The position numbers were made by a program, and so were the translations under genes. A DNA stretch of 64,000 nucleotides from Mesorhizobium wenxiniae. GTDB lineage: Bacteria; Pseudomonadota; Alphaproteobacteria; Rhizobiales; Rhizobiaceae. This document shows, piece by piece, positions 15,733-24,767 of the stretch. The stretch covers positions 1-64,000 of the forward strand of contig NZ_NPKH01000039.1 in assembly GCF_002284535.1 (NCBI RefSeq), written 5' to 3'. The notes below the pieces were generated by a model. It did no database searches. It saw nothing but the letters and a program-made list of their open reading frames with translations, and was not told the origin of the DNA. The first letter of the stretch is position 1, and each line of letters starts with the position of its first letter.

Positions 15733-17689
15733 GCAATCCCCTCACGTCATAGATGACGATCCAGCCGTTGTCGTAGATGCGGGTGATGCCCTTGATGTCA
15801 TTGAACTTGAGCAGCTCTGCGCCCGAGAGCGGCGTTCCCCGCCGTTGCCACGGCTCGAAGTAGAAGCCGAGCACCGGCGGGGCAGTGGACAGGCGCAGGT
15901 CCACCAGCAGGAAATCGATATCGCTTCTCACCAAGGCCCAAAACTCGTCAGGCCCCAAGGTCTCGTTCTCGAACACCCGCGAGGGAGCCACGCCTTCGAC
16001 GATCTTTACTCTCACGTCCTGCCGCCCGTAGCTTGCGAGCAGCAGGCGATTTATGCGGTCGGATGTGAAGCGGTTGCCGGCCCCGAGCCATGCTTTGGTC
16101 CACAGCGCCGTTTCGATCCCCATGGATTCGATCGATTGCTGGTCGGCCGCCACCCTGTAGCGTCCACGTAACGGTTCGAGCGCAGCGCTCGTGACGCCGC
16201 CCAGGACGATGACCGCCAGAGCAACGGCCGGTGCGATGCGGCGCCACCCGCGTCGCGTGCGGCCCTCCCAAAAGTGGACGACGCTCACCCCGACGACCAG
16301 CCCGACGCCGATGAACACGAACGTTCCCATGCGGTTGCCGATTTCCCATCCGCCGATGGTCAGCCGGAAAGCCACCGAGATCGGGAAGCCGAAGGCCAGC
16401 AGGCTGAGAAAAACGAGGCGGCTGTCGCGCCAGCGCCTCCCGAGAACATCCTGAAGCGGACGCCAACCCGTCCGCGCGTCGCTCGGCGCCGCCATGGCCA
16501 GCGACCGAAAGAATCCTGTCGCCAGCCCAAGTGCCAACAGCAGGATTGCGAGCAGCGTGGTCAGCCGCATGGCGAGGGGCTGCGGTGGCGCGCCGAGCTG
16601 GTCCGAGTTTGGGGCGCCCGTGATCTTTCCGAGCAATGTCTTGAAGCCAGTTTCGACGATGGGTCCGAGATAACCTGCGAGATGGTTGCCCCGCGCCTCC
16701 ATCCACAGGATTGGCAGGGCGATTGCCAGCGTCCCCGTGAAGCCCACTGCGATCCTCGCTTCGCTCCGCATGGAGGCGTCCCGGCGCAAAGCCTCGAGGA
16801 TTGCCACCGCTCCGAGGTAGATGGCGGCGTAGAAAGCCGCGAGGTGATGCGTGACCGAAAGGCTCATCAACAGCAGGGCGATCAGCCCAAGCGCCTTCAG
16901 CCGCTCTCGCCCAACGAGATCCTTGGATGCTGCCTCGACGGCGAAGATCAGCACGCACAGCACGATGCCGAGACTCTCGTATGAGAACATCGACTCGAAC
17001 AGGACGAAGGTTGAGCAGCCCATATAGGCCAGACAGCCGATGGCCGCGATTCGCGGCGATCCGGTGATGCTTTCGAAGAACAGAAACAGGGCACCGATGA
17101 ACGTGCCCTTGAGGACGGCCAACAATAGCGTCCCCGCCACAAACAACGGCAATCCCGTCAGATTGACGATCGCCGTCGAAACGATTTCCAGGGCGGGATA
17201 CGTTGGCCCGATCGGGAGAAGCGGGTTCGACAGAAATAGCCGCCGTGCCGTCATAAGATCGTCGGCTGCGATCCAGTGCAAGAACTCGTCGTGGCCGATG
17301 AAGCTCGTCGGGGAATAGACTACCTTGCAGTAGAAAAGGGCTTCGGCAAGCAGGAACAGGAGGAAGACGCGCTCGCCCCTGGCTGTTGTCGGCCAAGCTA
17401 TGCGAAGGCTGGTCGGAGCGACCAGGAGAACGATACCGGGCCAGAAGAGCAGCGGCGCCACCTCATAGCCCCGGCGCCCGGCGGCGTGCCCGGCCACGAC
17501 CAGGAGCAGAGCCGTAGCGACCGTCAGGCACAAAACCGCGATCCATCCGGAGTTGGCCCGTTGCGGCGGCGTATCGGCGCTGCCCCCGCGAAGGTCGGGA
17601 CCGATAACGGCCGAGACGAACCTTATCCCGGCCTGGAGCGGGTTGATCCTGGTTCCCGGGGTGAAATGAGCCGGCATCATCAGCATCAT
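15719..17689 (-). CDS. large polytopic membrane protein, candidate EPS polymerase (Wzy-like) or GT-C
   Basis: About 656 residues with roughly 12-13 membrane segments and a C-terminal soluble domain (about 480-656) carrying WTKAWLGAGNRFTSDRIN and FWALVRSDIDFLLVDLR. The large loop after the first segments contains SFIGHDEFLHWIAADDLM, with acidic residues where GT-C enzymes carry their catalytic motif. It is the only candidate in the cluster for a polymerase, but a GT-C glycosyltransferase is equally possible. I place the start at 17689, where ATGA overlaps the upstream stop codon by four bases; the frame continues 21 bases further up. The overlap suggests coupled translation. Confidence 0.7.
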   Translation of the reverse strand: MMLMMPAHFTPGTRINPLQAGIRFVSAVIGPDLRGGSADTPPQRANSGWIAVLCLTVATALLLVVAGHAAGRRGYEVAPLLFWPGIVLLVAPTSLRIAWPTTARGERVFLLFLLAEALFYCKVVYSPTSFIGHDEFLHWIAADDLMTARRLFLSNPLLPIGPTYPALEIVSTAIVNLTGLPLFVAGTLLLAVLKGTFIGALFLFFESITGSPRIAAIGCLAYMGCSTFVLFESMFSYESLGIVLCVLIFAVEAASKDLVGRERLKALGLIALLLMSLSVTHHLAAFYAAIYLGAVAILEALRRDASMRSEARIAVGFTGTLAIALPILWMEARGNHLAGYLGPIVETGFKTLLGKITGAPNSDQLGAPPQPLAMRLTTLLAILLLALGLATGFFRSLAMAAPSDARTGWRPLQDVLGRRWRDSRLVFLSLLAFGFPISVAFRLTIGGWEIGNRMGTFVFIGVGLVVGVSVVHFWEGRTRRGWRRIAPAVALAVIVLGGVTSAALEPLRGRYRVAADQQSIESMGIETALWTKAWLGAGNRFTSDRINRLLLASYGRQDVRVKIVEGVAPSRVFENETLGPDEFWALVRSDIDFLLVDLRLSTAPPVLGFYFEPWQRRGTPLSGAELLKFNDIKGITRIYDNGWIVIYDVRGLHENL

Positions 17690-18831
17690 GCCCTCGTCGC
17701 AGGAGGCCACGATGTCACGCCGCCGGAGGGCAAGCGGACCGTGGATCGGCTGCTCAGGACCTCACAGTAGACGTCGTTCAGCGCTTGAGCGCAGGCATCC
17801 CAGTCCGGCAGCGCCAAATCCGGGACCTCCCGATGGGCCCTCAGCTCCTCGGCCATGGCGGCGGCCAGCTCTTTCGGACCGGCGTCGGGCGGAATCGCCC
17901 TGCATAGGCCATTGGCGGCCAGCTCCCGCAGCCCGGACGTGTCGCTGACAAGGACCGGACGGCGCAGCGACAGGGCTTCCATGACGGCAACCGGATGGGC
18001 TTCGTAGTCGCTGAACAGCACGAACAGTGCGGCGCTCGCCAGAAGGTCTGCCATTTTCTGCCGCTCGGATCCGGGGATAGCTTCGATAGTGACCCGCTTC
18101 TCGAGGCCGAGCGTCGCGACGAGGCGCCGCAACTCTCCCTCGTACGGACCTGTTCCGACGATGTGCAGTCGCACGTCCGGTACCCTGTGGATCAGTTCGG
18201 GCAAGGCCCCAATCACCCGGTGATGGCCCTTATAGCGCTCCAGCCTGCCGCCCGAGACGATTAGGTGTGGATCGACCTTGATGCCGGGGCTCCCGGCTGG
18301 CATCGCGGCGCCGTTCGGGATAACGACAAACCGTTCCCGCGGCACGCCCATCCTCTCGCTGAAGAAGTCGGCTTCGAATTCGGAGACGCCTATCATCCGT
18401 GCGGCCCGGGCCACCAGCGGCCGAAGCAGCGCGTGCTGTGTGCCGCGCACGGCGTTGCGCAGCCGGGAGGAATGCCCGCCGCTGTGGAAGGTCAGGATGA
18501 ACGGCAGGTCCCCTCGGACGGCCGCGAGCAGCCCGATCGGCGCCACGAAGGTGTTGTAACCTTGGAAATGGATCAGATCCCAAGCCCCGCGTCGGATCGC
18601 GGTATAAATGCCGGGCGCAACATAGAGGTCCAGCTCCCTCGGCCAGGCCGGCACGCGCCGCACGCGCATGCCGCGCATCTCCTCCTCAACCTGCAACTCC
18701 CCCGAGGGATCGGTGGTGAGCACGTCGACCGAGTGGCCACGCGCCACCAAGCGGGCACCGACTTCCTGGATGTGAGTTTCGATGCCGCCTATGAGAGGAT
18801 AGCAGCGGGCGGCAACCATCAGGATTCGCAT
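17686..18831 (-). CDS. GT4-type glycosyltransferase
   Basis: A 381-residue GT-B enzyme. N-terminal MRILMVAARCYPLIGGIETHI and FHSGGHSSRLR; C-terminal IVSGGRLERYKGHH and EAHPVAVMEALSLRRPVLVSDTSGLREL, the family 4 donor-binding EX7E region. It overlaps the upstream GT2 gene by 13 bases and the downstream membrane protein by four (ATGA), so it is in the heart of the operon. It should transfer a sugar with retention of configuration in the cytoplasm; donor and acceptor are unknown. Confidence 0.9.
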   Translation of the reverse strand: MRILMVAARCYPLIGGIETHIQEVGARLVARGHSVDVLTTDPSGELQVEEEMRGMRVRRVPAWPRELDLYVAPGIYTAIRRGAWDLIHFQGYNTFVAPIGLLAAVRGDLPFILTFHSGGHSSRLRNAVRGTQHALLRPLVARAARMIGVSEFEADFFSERMGVPRERFVVIPNGAAMPAGSPGIKVDPHLIVSGGRLERYKGHHRVIGALPELIHRVPDVRLHIVGTGPYEGELRRLVATLGLEKRVTIEAIPGSERQKMADLLASAALFVLFSDYEAHPVAVMEALSLRRPVLVSDTSGLRELAANGLCRAIPPDAGPKELAAAMAEELRAHREVPDLALPDWDACAQALNDVYCEVLSSRSTVRLPSGGVTSWPPATRA

Positions 18832-19637
18832 CGGGTTTGTCCACCGCCATCACAGGCCGTCGCGCTCCGCCTGTGCTGTGGGTGCACCCTCTCGCGCAGG
18901 ATGGTTTTGAGGACGCGCCAGCCGTCCGGGAGGGCGCGCAGATGGCTCACACCGCTGATGCGCGGAGCCTCGAAACTTGCCACCTCGACGATATTGAGGT
19001 GGTTCTTCAAGGCTCGCACGTTGATGAGGGTCTCGATCTCGAACCCGTCGCAATCGCAGTTTAGCGTGGCGACGTGCTTGCTCCAGAAGGCTATGTATCC
19101 GTAGCATAGATCGGAGAACCAACCGCCATAGAGCAGCCGCACGAACAGGGTCAGCCCCCTGTTGCCCAACATCCGGAACAGCGACATGTCACCGGTGCCG
19201 GCGCCCTGGATAAAGCGTGAACCCTTAACGAGATCCGCGCCGGCCATCAGCGCACTGACAAAAACGATCGCCTCCTCCGGGACCATGGAGCCATCGGCGT
19301 CCAGCATGACGATGATGTCGCCTGTGGCGGCCAGGAATCCCGCTTGCAGTGCAGCGCCCTTGCCCCGACGGGGCTCCATGACAACCTTCACGTCCTCGCG
19401 CAGGCGACGCGCGACCGCGACCGTATCGTCAGTCGAATGACCATCCACAATAATGATCTCATGCGCCCAGTTGGGGATGCGCGGCAGAAGCCAAGGGAGG
19501 TTCTCGGCTTCATTGAGCGTCGGGACGACGAAGCTGACTCGGGGCAGAGTCAGCGATCGCCGCAGCGCGAAATTAATCAGGTCAGGCGGCGATGTGGCAC
19601 CGACGGGGGCGAGAATGCTGGAGAGCCCGGCGTTCAT
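18819..19637 (-). CDS. GT2-type glycosyltransferase (dolichol-phosphate-mannose-synthase-like)
   Basis: About 272 residues. GT-A motifs are SFVVPTLNEAENLPWLLPRI, IIIVDGHSTDDTVAVARRL, RRGKGAALQAGF and the metal-binding VMLDADGSMVPEE. The lack of a long membrane tail fits a polyprenyl-phosphate-sugar synthase-like or repeat-unit transferase. I prefer the ATG at 19637, because it overlaps the stop of the preceding stub (ATGA); an in-frame codon at 19694 would add 19 residues. It is the first complete gene of the minus-strand EPS operon. Confidence 0.85.
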   Translation of the reverse strand: MNAGLSSILAPVGATSPPDLINFALRRSLTLPRVSFVVPTLNEAENLPWLLPRIPNWAHEIIIVDGHSTDDTVAVARRLREDVKVVMEPRRGKGAALQAGFLAATGDIIVMLDADGSMVPEEAIVFVSALMAGADLVKGSRFIQGAGTGDMSLFRMLGNRGLTLFVRLLYGGWFSDLCYGYIAFWSKHVATLNCDCDGFEIETLINVRALKNHLNIVEVASFEAPRISGVSHLRALPDGWRVLKTILRERVHPQHRRSATACDGGGQTRCES

Positions 19638-19837
19638 GGCAGCGCTTCGAGGTCGTAGCATGGGACCCATCCGGCGGGCATATTGTGCTTCCATGACCCC
19701 ATGAGCTCCCCGAAAATCCGGTGCTCCACATCGCGCGCGCGCAAATGCGCCGCCAGCGACAATCCGCAGCGACCAGCTCCAATGACCGCCACATCCACGG
19801 ATGTGCTTGATCCAACCATATGCGGACTCCCGGCCAT
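19634..19837 (-). pseudogene. 5' stub of a FAD/NAD(P)-binding oxidoreductase
   Basis: A 67-residue frame with a dinucleotide-binding motif (VDVAVIGAGRCGLSLAAHLRARDVEHRIFGE) and the family continuation MGSWKHNMPAG, then 12 unrelated residues and a stop. The remaining several hundred residues of such an enzyme are absent. The stop overlaps the GT2 start as ATGA, so the stub may survive because it leads ribosomes into the operon. Its family differs from the FAD genes at 9451-10984. Confidence 0.6.
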
Positions 19838-20382
19838 ATAATGAAAGGAGATGAAATGAAAGAAGATCGGTACTATTGTTCCCCCATAATCTTAGGTTGT
19901 TATACGACGATTACTGATTCAGGTCTGAAATGGAAGGACGATAGAGTGTTAGGAAGAGACAATAGATGATTAGCCCTTTTGGGGTATCCCTTCAGGTTAT
20001 TTCCAGTCCATACCACCTGCGCGGATAGCACGGCAGCGCCACCCGATCATCTTCAGCAGCTGTGCTGGCAGCGTTGCCAAACCCGATTAGACCTCTGGGC
20101 CACCTTCAACGCCAGCGAGGACATCCATCGACCCGCGGCCGGCACTAGCTCACAAGCGACAATTTCTACTGAGCGAGCCGTGCGGAAGGCAGCGAAGGTC
20201 GTCGGCGCGAAGAAATGAACGTCCATCGCAACGCTGACATTGCCACTGGCCAGAAGCTGCGATGTGGAGGTGGGGCTCGCTCCTTCACTCGGCCGTGATA
20301 TCCCAGCTTATTCTGTGCCCGAGAAAGGTCGGGCGCGCCACGGCCCTTCGCAGGCGGGGTATCTTGCGCTCGACCACCTGGG
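19838..20382. other. intergenic region, no recognisable gene
   Basis: A stretch of 545 bases between the operon start and the GINT1-like gene on the same strand. Bases 19850-19970 are AT-rich and could hold the EPS operon promoter (minus strand). No family resemblance was found in either strand. Confidence 0.4.
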
Positions 20383-21966
20383 CTACGGGTGGGCTGACCC
20401 GGACGAGACCGGCCAAGAGAGGGACTGCCCACGCGGTCCCGAGACCCCACGCGGTCCCGAAACCGGCGCGTCAGGTACCAGCAAACGATAGGCGGTCGTG
20501 ACCTCTCGCAAACCCCGGATATGCCCGAACAGGTCGATCACCTCCAAGCCAGACCGGCGGTTGTAGGTGTGACACCCCAACGCTCCGGACCAAATGCGAC
20601 CGACCGGGGTCTGGGCAAACTCCGACGCCCCCAGCGCATCGATCTGGCAGAACGTCACCGCGCCGCCATAAACGCGCGCGCAGTCTTGGACCGGGCGTAG
20701 CGTGCGTCCGCCGTGTCGGATAACGGCGCCTGCGGGGCGGCTGAGCCTGGCATCGATCAGGACGGGGTTGGCGGTATGGGGCGTCCAAGATCCGGTCAGG
20801 CTCTCGGCTCGGTAGAGGCTGAGGACATCCCAGGACGTGGACCTCCACAGCCTTGGGCTGACGAAAAACCAAAAGCCGCCCGCATGCCAGAGCGGCGTGG
20901 TATCGTAGCCCTCAATGCCTTCCATGAGGCAGGCCTCCCGCGTCCACCGGTAAGGGAATTCCACTGCCCGGTAGAGGCTGACATTTCTGGCCGCCCCCGA
21001 TTCGGGGATCATCCAGATCTGCCCATCCTGCTCGAACACGAACGGGTACGAGAGGTGATGCGGTTCCTCCACGACGATCCGGGATGCGCCGGCTGTCCCG
21101 TCCCGGTTCACCGTCACGACCGCAATGCACCCCCGGTTCTTCGAGTAGAGGTACTGTTCGACAAAAATGAAATCCTGCCCCTGGTGCCGGAACGGGAATG
21201 GGTCGGCAAGGTAGCTGTCGGCATTTCCGGTGAGCACCCGGAATGCTGCTTCGCCTTTGTCGAGCAGGCCCGCCGATTCATCGAAGCGCCAGCCAATCCC
21301 CCACATCCTGCCGCCCCTCGCCAGGACGTCCAAAAGCCCGATCGCCTTCGATGCAACCGTGCCGGTCGCTCTTACAAGCGCCGAAAGCGCGCCAAACGAA
21401 GGCACTGCCATCCGTGGACCGGGGATATCGGACGCAGCTGAACCGGTTTCCTCGCACAGGGCTTTGAGGATCAGCGGCACAGCACAGGAAAGGGCGCTGT
21501 CGAGCCTCGCTGCCAACACTTCACGGTCTCTACTGGCCGGACGCGCCGTCCACGGCTGCAACGGCCGCGCCGTGTCATGCAGGTCGACGAGTAGATCCTG
21601 ACGATTCAACCAGGCTGCCACGATTCCGATCTCGCCGGGTGCGCCGTTGAAAACCGGGGTGAGCACGCGCCGCGCCGCCGGCAGCGATTCCGCCCCGCTC
21701 AGATCGATCACCACATCCACTTGGTCGGCCTGAGGCGGCGGCAGGCACCGCAGCGCCGCCTCGACGGGGTCGATGGCGCCGTTCCCACGAAAGCCATAGA
21801 CCAGTCGTTCGAGTTCGAGCAGCAGACGGCAGATTAACGGCAGCGGGCGGCTACCGGCCGCCAAAGCGCAGGAGACTTCGTTGCCGGGCACCTCAGCGAG
21901 CGCTTCTGCCAGCCAGAGGTGCCACCGCAGTAGCCGGGACGGATCGAGACTCAGGCAAATGCGCAT
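20383..21966 (-). CDS. GINT1-N-domain-like protein (beta-propeller, glycosyltransferase-associated)
   Basis: About 527 residues. The C-terminal ~290 residues match the N-terminal domain described for glucosamine inositolphosphorylceramide transferase 1: ADPFPFRHQGQDFIFVEQYLY, HHLSYPFVFEQDGQIWMIPES, a PVQDCARVYGG-like stretch and GCHTYNRRSGLEVIDLF, spaced as propeller blades. The N-terminal ~230 residues (MRICLSLDPSRLLRWH, VDVVIDLSGAES) resemble formyltransferase-like or sugar-binding folds fused to such domains in bacteria. No GT64 domain is attached. ATG 21966 is preferred over GTG 21978. The last 20 residues are encoded by a short direct repeat (GPRGVSGPRG) and may be a worn end. A role in EPS decoration is inferred from its place next to GT genes. 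Confidence 0.65.
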   Translation of the reverse strand: MRICLSLDPSRLLRWHLWLAEALAEVPGNEVSCALAAGSRPLPLICRLLLELERLVYGFRGNGAIDPVEAALRCLPPPQADQVDVVIDLSGAESLPAARRVLTPVFNGAPGEIGIVAAWLNRQDLLVDLHDTARPLQPWTARPASRDREVLAARLDSALSCAVPLILKALCEETGSAASDIPGPRMAVPSFGALSALVRATGTVASKAIGLLDVLARGGRMWGIGWRFDESAGLLDKGEAAFRVLTGNADSYLADPFPFRHQGQDFIFVEQYLYSKNRGCIAVVTVNRDGTAGASRIVVEEPHHLSYPFVFEQDGQIWMIPESGAARNVSLYRAVEFPYRWTREACLMEGIEGYDTTPLWHAGGFWFFVSPRLWRSTSWDVLSLYRAESLTGSWTPHTANPVLIDARLSRPAGAVIRHGGRTLRPVQDCARVYGGAVTFCQIDALGASEFAQTPVGRIWSGALGCHTYNRRSGLEVIDLFGHIRGLREVTTAYRLLVPDAPVSGPRGVSGPRGQSLSWPVSSGSAHP

Positions 21967-22308
21967 TGTTGTTCTCACGGCGATTTCAAATGGCGCCAGC
22001 TCACAGCTTTGACGAGAACCACCTCAGGCGATCCGCCTACACTGGACTGCGCCGCGGGCCGGCGAGCCAAAGGCGGCAGATAGAAAGCCGCAACGCGAGG
22101 ATGGTTCCCACCTACTGTGGTTGCGGGGACACGCCATGTGGGGGAGCCGAACACTTGATTGAGAGATGCCTGACAGCACGGTCCATACTCGAGCGGCTGG
22201 AAGCGGCCAAGCACCACTATGCCCGAACGACGCCGGGCTGTGCGAGGTCAGAGGAGGTAATCCTTCGGGGTTCTTGTGCTGTGCCTCCGGCAAGGGTCAT
22301 GTGGAGGG
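21967..22308. other. divergent promoter region between GINT1-like and GH5 genes
   Basis: This gap of 342 bases separates divergently transcribed genes, so it should contain promoters for both. I see no convincing operator or convincing -35/-10 pair. Confidence 0.4.
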
Positions 22309-23601
22309 ATGATTATCGAATGGCAACGGGCGAAATACGGACTGCGCAGGGCGTGGTTGTGTGCGCTTGTGTTCGCGTTCGTATCCGTTCCGGCAATCGC
22401 GAGCGCCGCGGATGATCCGTCGGCAACGTCCTTCATCGAGACTTCCGGAACGAACTTCACCTTGGACGGCAGGCCGTTCTTCGTGACCGGCGTAAACAAC
22501 CACTATCTGACCTACGGGTCGCCGGATGAGGTCACCCGAGTTCTCGACGACGCGGTGGCGATGGGCGCCAATGTGGTCCGCACCTTCCTCCAGCCGGTGA
22601 TCGGGTCGCTCGACGGAAGCAAGCCTACGATCTGGGATTGGCGGCTTGAAGGCGAAGCCAGCAATCTCGCGGTCAAGGGCACGTACCTGCTCTACTGGGA
22701 CCCGAGCCAAAACAGGATGGCGATCAATGACGGCGCCAACGGCATGCAGAAGGTTGATTTCCTCATCGCCGAGGCCGGCAAGCGACGCCTGAGGCTGATC
22801 ATCGCCGTCCTGGATTTCTGGGCCTTCACAGGCGGCGCCCAGCAGATGCGGGCCTGGTATGGGAGCCGGGACGCCCCAGGCGTGCAGAGCCAGTACAACA
22901 CCGACCTCAGCAAAGAGAAGTCGGAGTTTTTCTTCCAGGATCCGCGCACGAAGCGCGACTACAGGACCTGGGTCAGCCACGTCGTGCAGCGAGTCAACCC
23001 GCTCACCGGGCGCGCCTACCGGGATGATCCGACCATCATGGCCTGGGAGCTGATGAACGAAGGCAATGCGCAGCCTGAGGCTTTGCGGTTGGCCTGGACT
23101 GGCGAAATGTCGGCTTACGTCAAGTCTCTCGATTCCAATCACCTTGTCAGCTCAGGGCATGCCAACATTCTCGACCCGAAGCTAGCCGATTTGACGATCC
23201 CGACTCTCGATTTCGGGACCTGGCACGGCTACCCGCTCTATAACAAGCTGACGGTCCAGCAATTCAACGAGATGATCCCCGAGTTCTGCCAGCTAGCCGC
23301 CCGCGCCAAGAAGCCGGTGCTTCTGGAGGAGTTCGGCTATGCCCGCTCCAATCAGAACGTGGCCGCAGCCTACGCCATGTGGCTCGACACGCTGACGCGT
23401 GATCGCAACTGCGCCGGCTGGATGGTGTGGCGGCTGGTATCCCGGCAGGACAGCGGACGTTATCCCGTCGACGAACACGACCAGTTCGATATCCGCAACG
23501 ACGGAAGTGCGATTTGGAACATTCTCAAAGCCGCGACGGCCCGGGCGGCGCAGGCCCGCGAGACCCGCCGGGCCTCAGAAATCATCCGGGAAGTCCCATG
23601 A
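22309..23601 (+). CDS. secreted glycoside hydrolase family 5 (mannanase-like)
   Basis: About 430 residues with a Sec signal peptide (RRAWLCALVFAFVSVPAIASA, cleavage near residue 32). The TIM-barrel GH5 motifs are visible: FFVTGVNNHYLTYGSPDEV near the start of the barrel, the acid/base Glu251 in WELMNEG, HGYPLY, and the nucleophile Glu341 in LLEEFGY. This fits endo-beta-1,4-mannanase-like GH5 members that act on polymer outside the cytoplasm. In an EPS locus it may trim or release the locus' own polymer. The ATG at 22309 directly follows a GGAGGG; an upstream in-frame start at 22276 is less likely. The stop overlaps the next start as ATGA (23598-23601). Confidence 0.85.
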   Translation: MIIEWQRAKYGLRRAWLCALVFAFVSVPAIASAADDPSATSFIETSGTNFTLDGRPFFVTGVNNHYLTYGSPDEVTRVLDDAVAMGANVVRTFLQPVIGSLDGSKPTIWDWRLEGEASNLAVKGTYLLYWDPSQNRMAINDGANGMQKVDFLIAEAGKRRLRLIIAVLDFWAFTGGAQQMRAWYGSRDAPGVQSQYNTDLSKEKSEFFFQDPRTKRDYRTWVSHVVQRVNPLTGRAYRDDPTIMAWELMNEGNAQPEALRLAWTGEMSAYVKSLDSNHLVSSGHANILDPKLADLTIPTLDFGTWHGYPLYNKLTVQQFNEMIPEFCQLAARAKKPVLLEEFGYARSNQNVAAAYAMWLDTLTRDRNCAGWMVWRLVSRQDSGRYPVDEHDQFDIRNDGSAIWNILKAATARAAQARETRRASEIIREVP

Positions 23602-23756
23602 CCGAAGTCTCCGTCGTGATCTGCGCGCGCACGCTCGACCGCTGGGACGAGTTGAAGCGTGCGGTCGGGTCCGCCAGCACCCAAACGCGCGCCCCGCGCG
23701 ATATCGTCGTAACAGCCGCAATTCAACAGGCCCGCGAAAGGAACCAGCAGCCATGA
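23598..23756 (+). pseudogene. GT2 glycosyltransferase 5' stub with coupled start and stop
   Basis: The frame of 52 residues begins MTEVSVVICARTLDRWDELKRAV, matching the first 20 residues of the complete GT2 gene right after it (MIDASVVICAYTLDRWDDLNAAI). After about 40 residues it turns into QQARERNQQP and stops. Both ends overlap neighbours as ATGA: start with the GH5 stop, stop with the GT2 start at 23753. It looks like a full GT2 paralogue that lost its middle by internal deletion while keeping both ends. It is too short to be an enzyme. Confidence 0.65.
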
Positions 23757-24712
23757 TCGATGCGTCGGTTGTCATCTGCGCCTACACACTCGATCGCTGG
23801 GACGATTTGAACGCCGCTATCGCGTCGGTGCGCAACCAGACCAGCCCTGCCCGCGAGATCATTCTCGTCGTCGACAACAATAAGGCTCTCTTGAAGCGAG
23901 CCCGGCGCGAGATCGAGGGTATCGTCGTCACACCTAACAATAACGTGCGTGGACTGTGCGGCGGTCGCGTCACGGGTGCCGGATTGGCAACCGCACCGGT
24001 CGTGGCATTTCTCGACGACGATGCGATCGCCGATGAGCGCTGGCTAGAAGAGTTGCTGGTGCCCTACGCCGATCCGCGCGTGCTTGGCGTCGGCGGACGC
24101 ATTGAGCCTCTATGGCGCAAACCTCGGCCCTGGTGGTTCCCGCCTGAGTTCAACTGGATCATCGGCTGCACCTATCGCGGAATGCGGGTACGAAATGGTG
24201 GCGAAGTGCGTAATGTGATAGGCGCGAACATGTCAGTGCGCGCCGAAGTGCTGCATGGCTGCGGCGGGTTTGCCGGTCAAATGGGACGCATCGGCGGCGG
24301 TAGGGGCTCAGCCAATACATGCGACGACACCGAGTTTTGTATCCGCGCCACAAAAAAAATTGGAGGCGTATGGATATACAGACCCGAGGCCAGCGTTCGC
24401 CATGTGGTTACAGCGGAACGCACGACCTGGAAGTATTTCCTCCATCGGTGCCGCATGGAGGGGACCTCCAAAGCGGCACTCGTAGGCTTAGCGGGGACTA
24501 AGGACGGGCTGGATTCCGAGCGGCTTTACGTCCTTACTCTGGGGCGCTCCATCCTCGAATACGCAGCGACTGGCAAGATCGGTCAGGCGCTCGCCATCTT
24601 TGTCGGATTGGCGACTACTTCAATTGCTTACACGCAGGCACGGGCACGGGCCGCCATCTCGCAGGGTCCAAAGATAGCCACGGAACAAAAGGGCGTTACG
24701 TCCAGGACGTGA
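23753..24712 (+). CDS. GT2-type glycosyltransferase
   Basis: A 319-residue GT-A enzyme: SVVICAYTLDRWDDLNAAIASVRNQ, EIILVVDNN, the metal-binding triplet in FLDDDAIADERWLEELL, VIGANMSVRAEVL and DDTEFCIRATKKIGG. The ATG at 23753 has an AAAGGA a few bases upstream and overlaps the stop of the preceding stub. The much longer open frame upstream (from 23399) is antisense-like read-through and is not used. It should add a sugar to the EPS repeat unit. The gene is somewhat AT-richer than the GH5 gene before it. Confidence 0.88.
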   Translation: MIDASVVICAYTLDRWDDLNAAIASVRNQTSPAREIILVVDNNKALLKRARREIEGIVVTPNNNVRGLCGGRVTGAGLATAPVVAFLDDDAIADERWLEELLVPYADPRVLGVGGRIEPLWRKPRPWWFPPEFNWIIGCTYRGMRVRNGGEVRNVIGANMSVRAEVLHGCGGFAGQMGRIGGGRGSANTCDDTEFCIRATKKIGGVWIYRPEASVRHVVTAERTTWKYFLHRCRMEGTSKAALVGLAGTKDGLDSERLYVLTLGRSILEYAATGKIGQALAIFVGLATTSIAYTQARARAAISQGPKIATEQKGVTSRT

Positions 24713-24767
24713 CTCTCGCCGCTGGCACAATGCAGCGTCAGCCTATTCATTTCGCAAGGAGATTCAC

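Noticed and set aside
20166..20450. A 94-codon minus-strand frame overlapping the end of the GINT1-like gene
   Set aside because: Low-complexity Arg/Pro/Ser sequence without motifs.
23399..23752. In-frame upstream extension of the GT2 gene at 23753
   Set aside because: It overlaps the GH5 C-terminus in another frame; the family start is the ATG at 23753 with a ribosome site.
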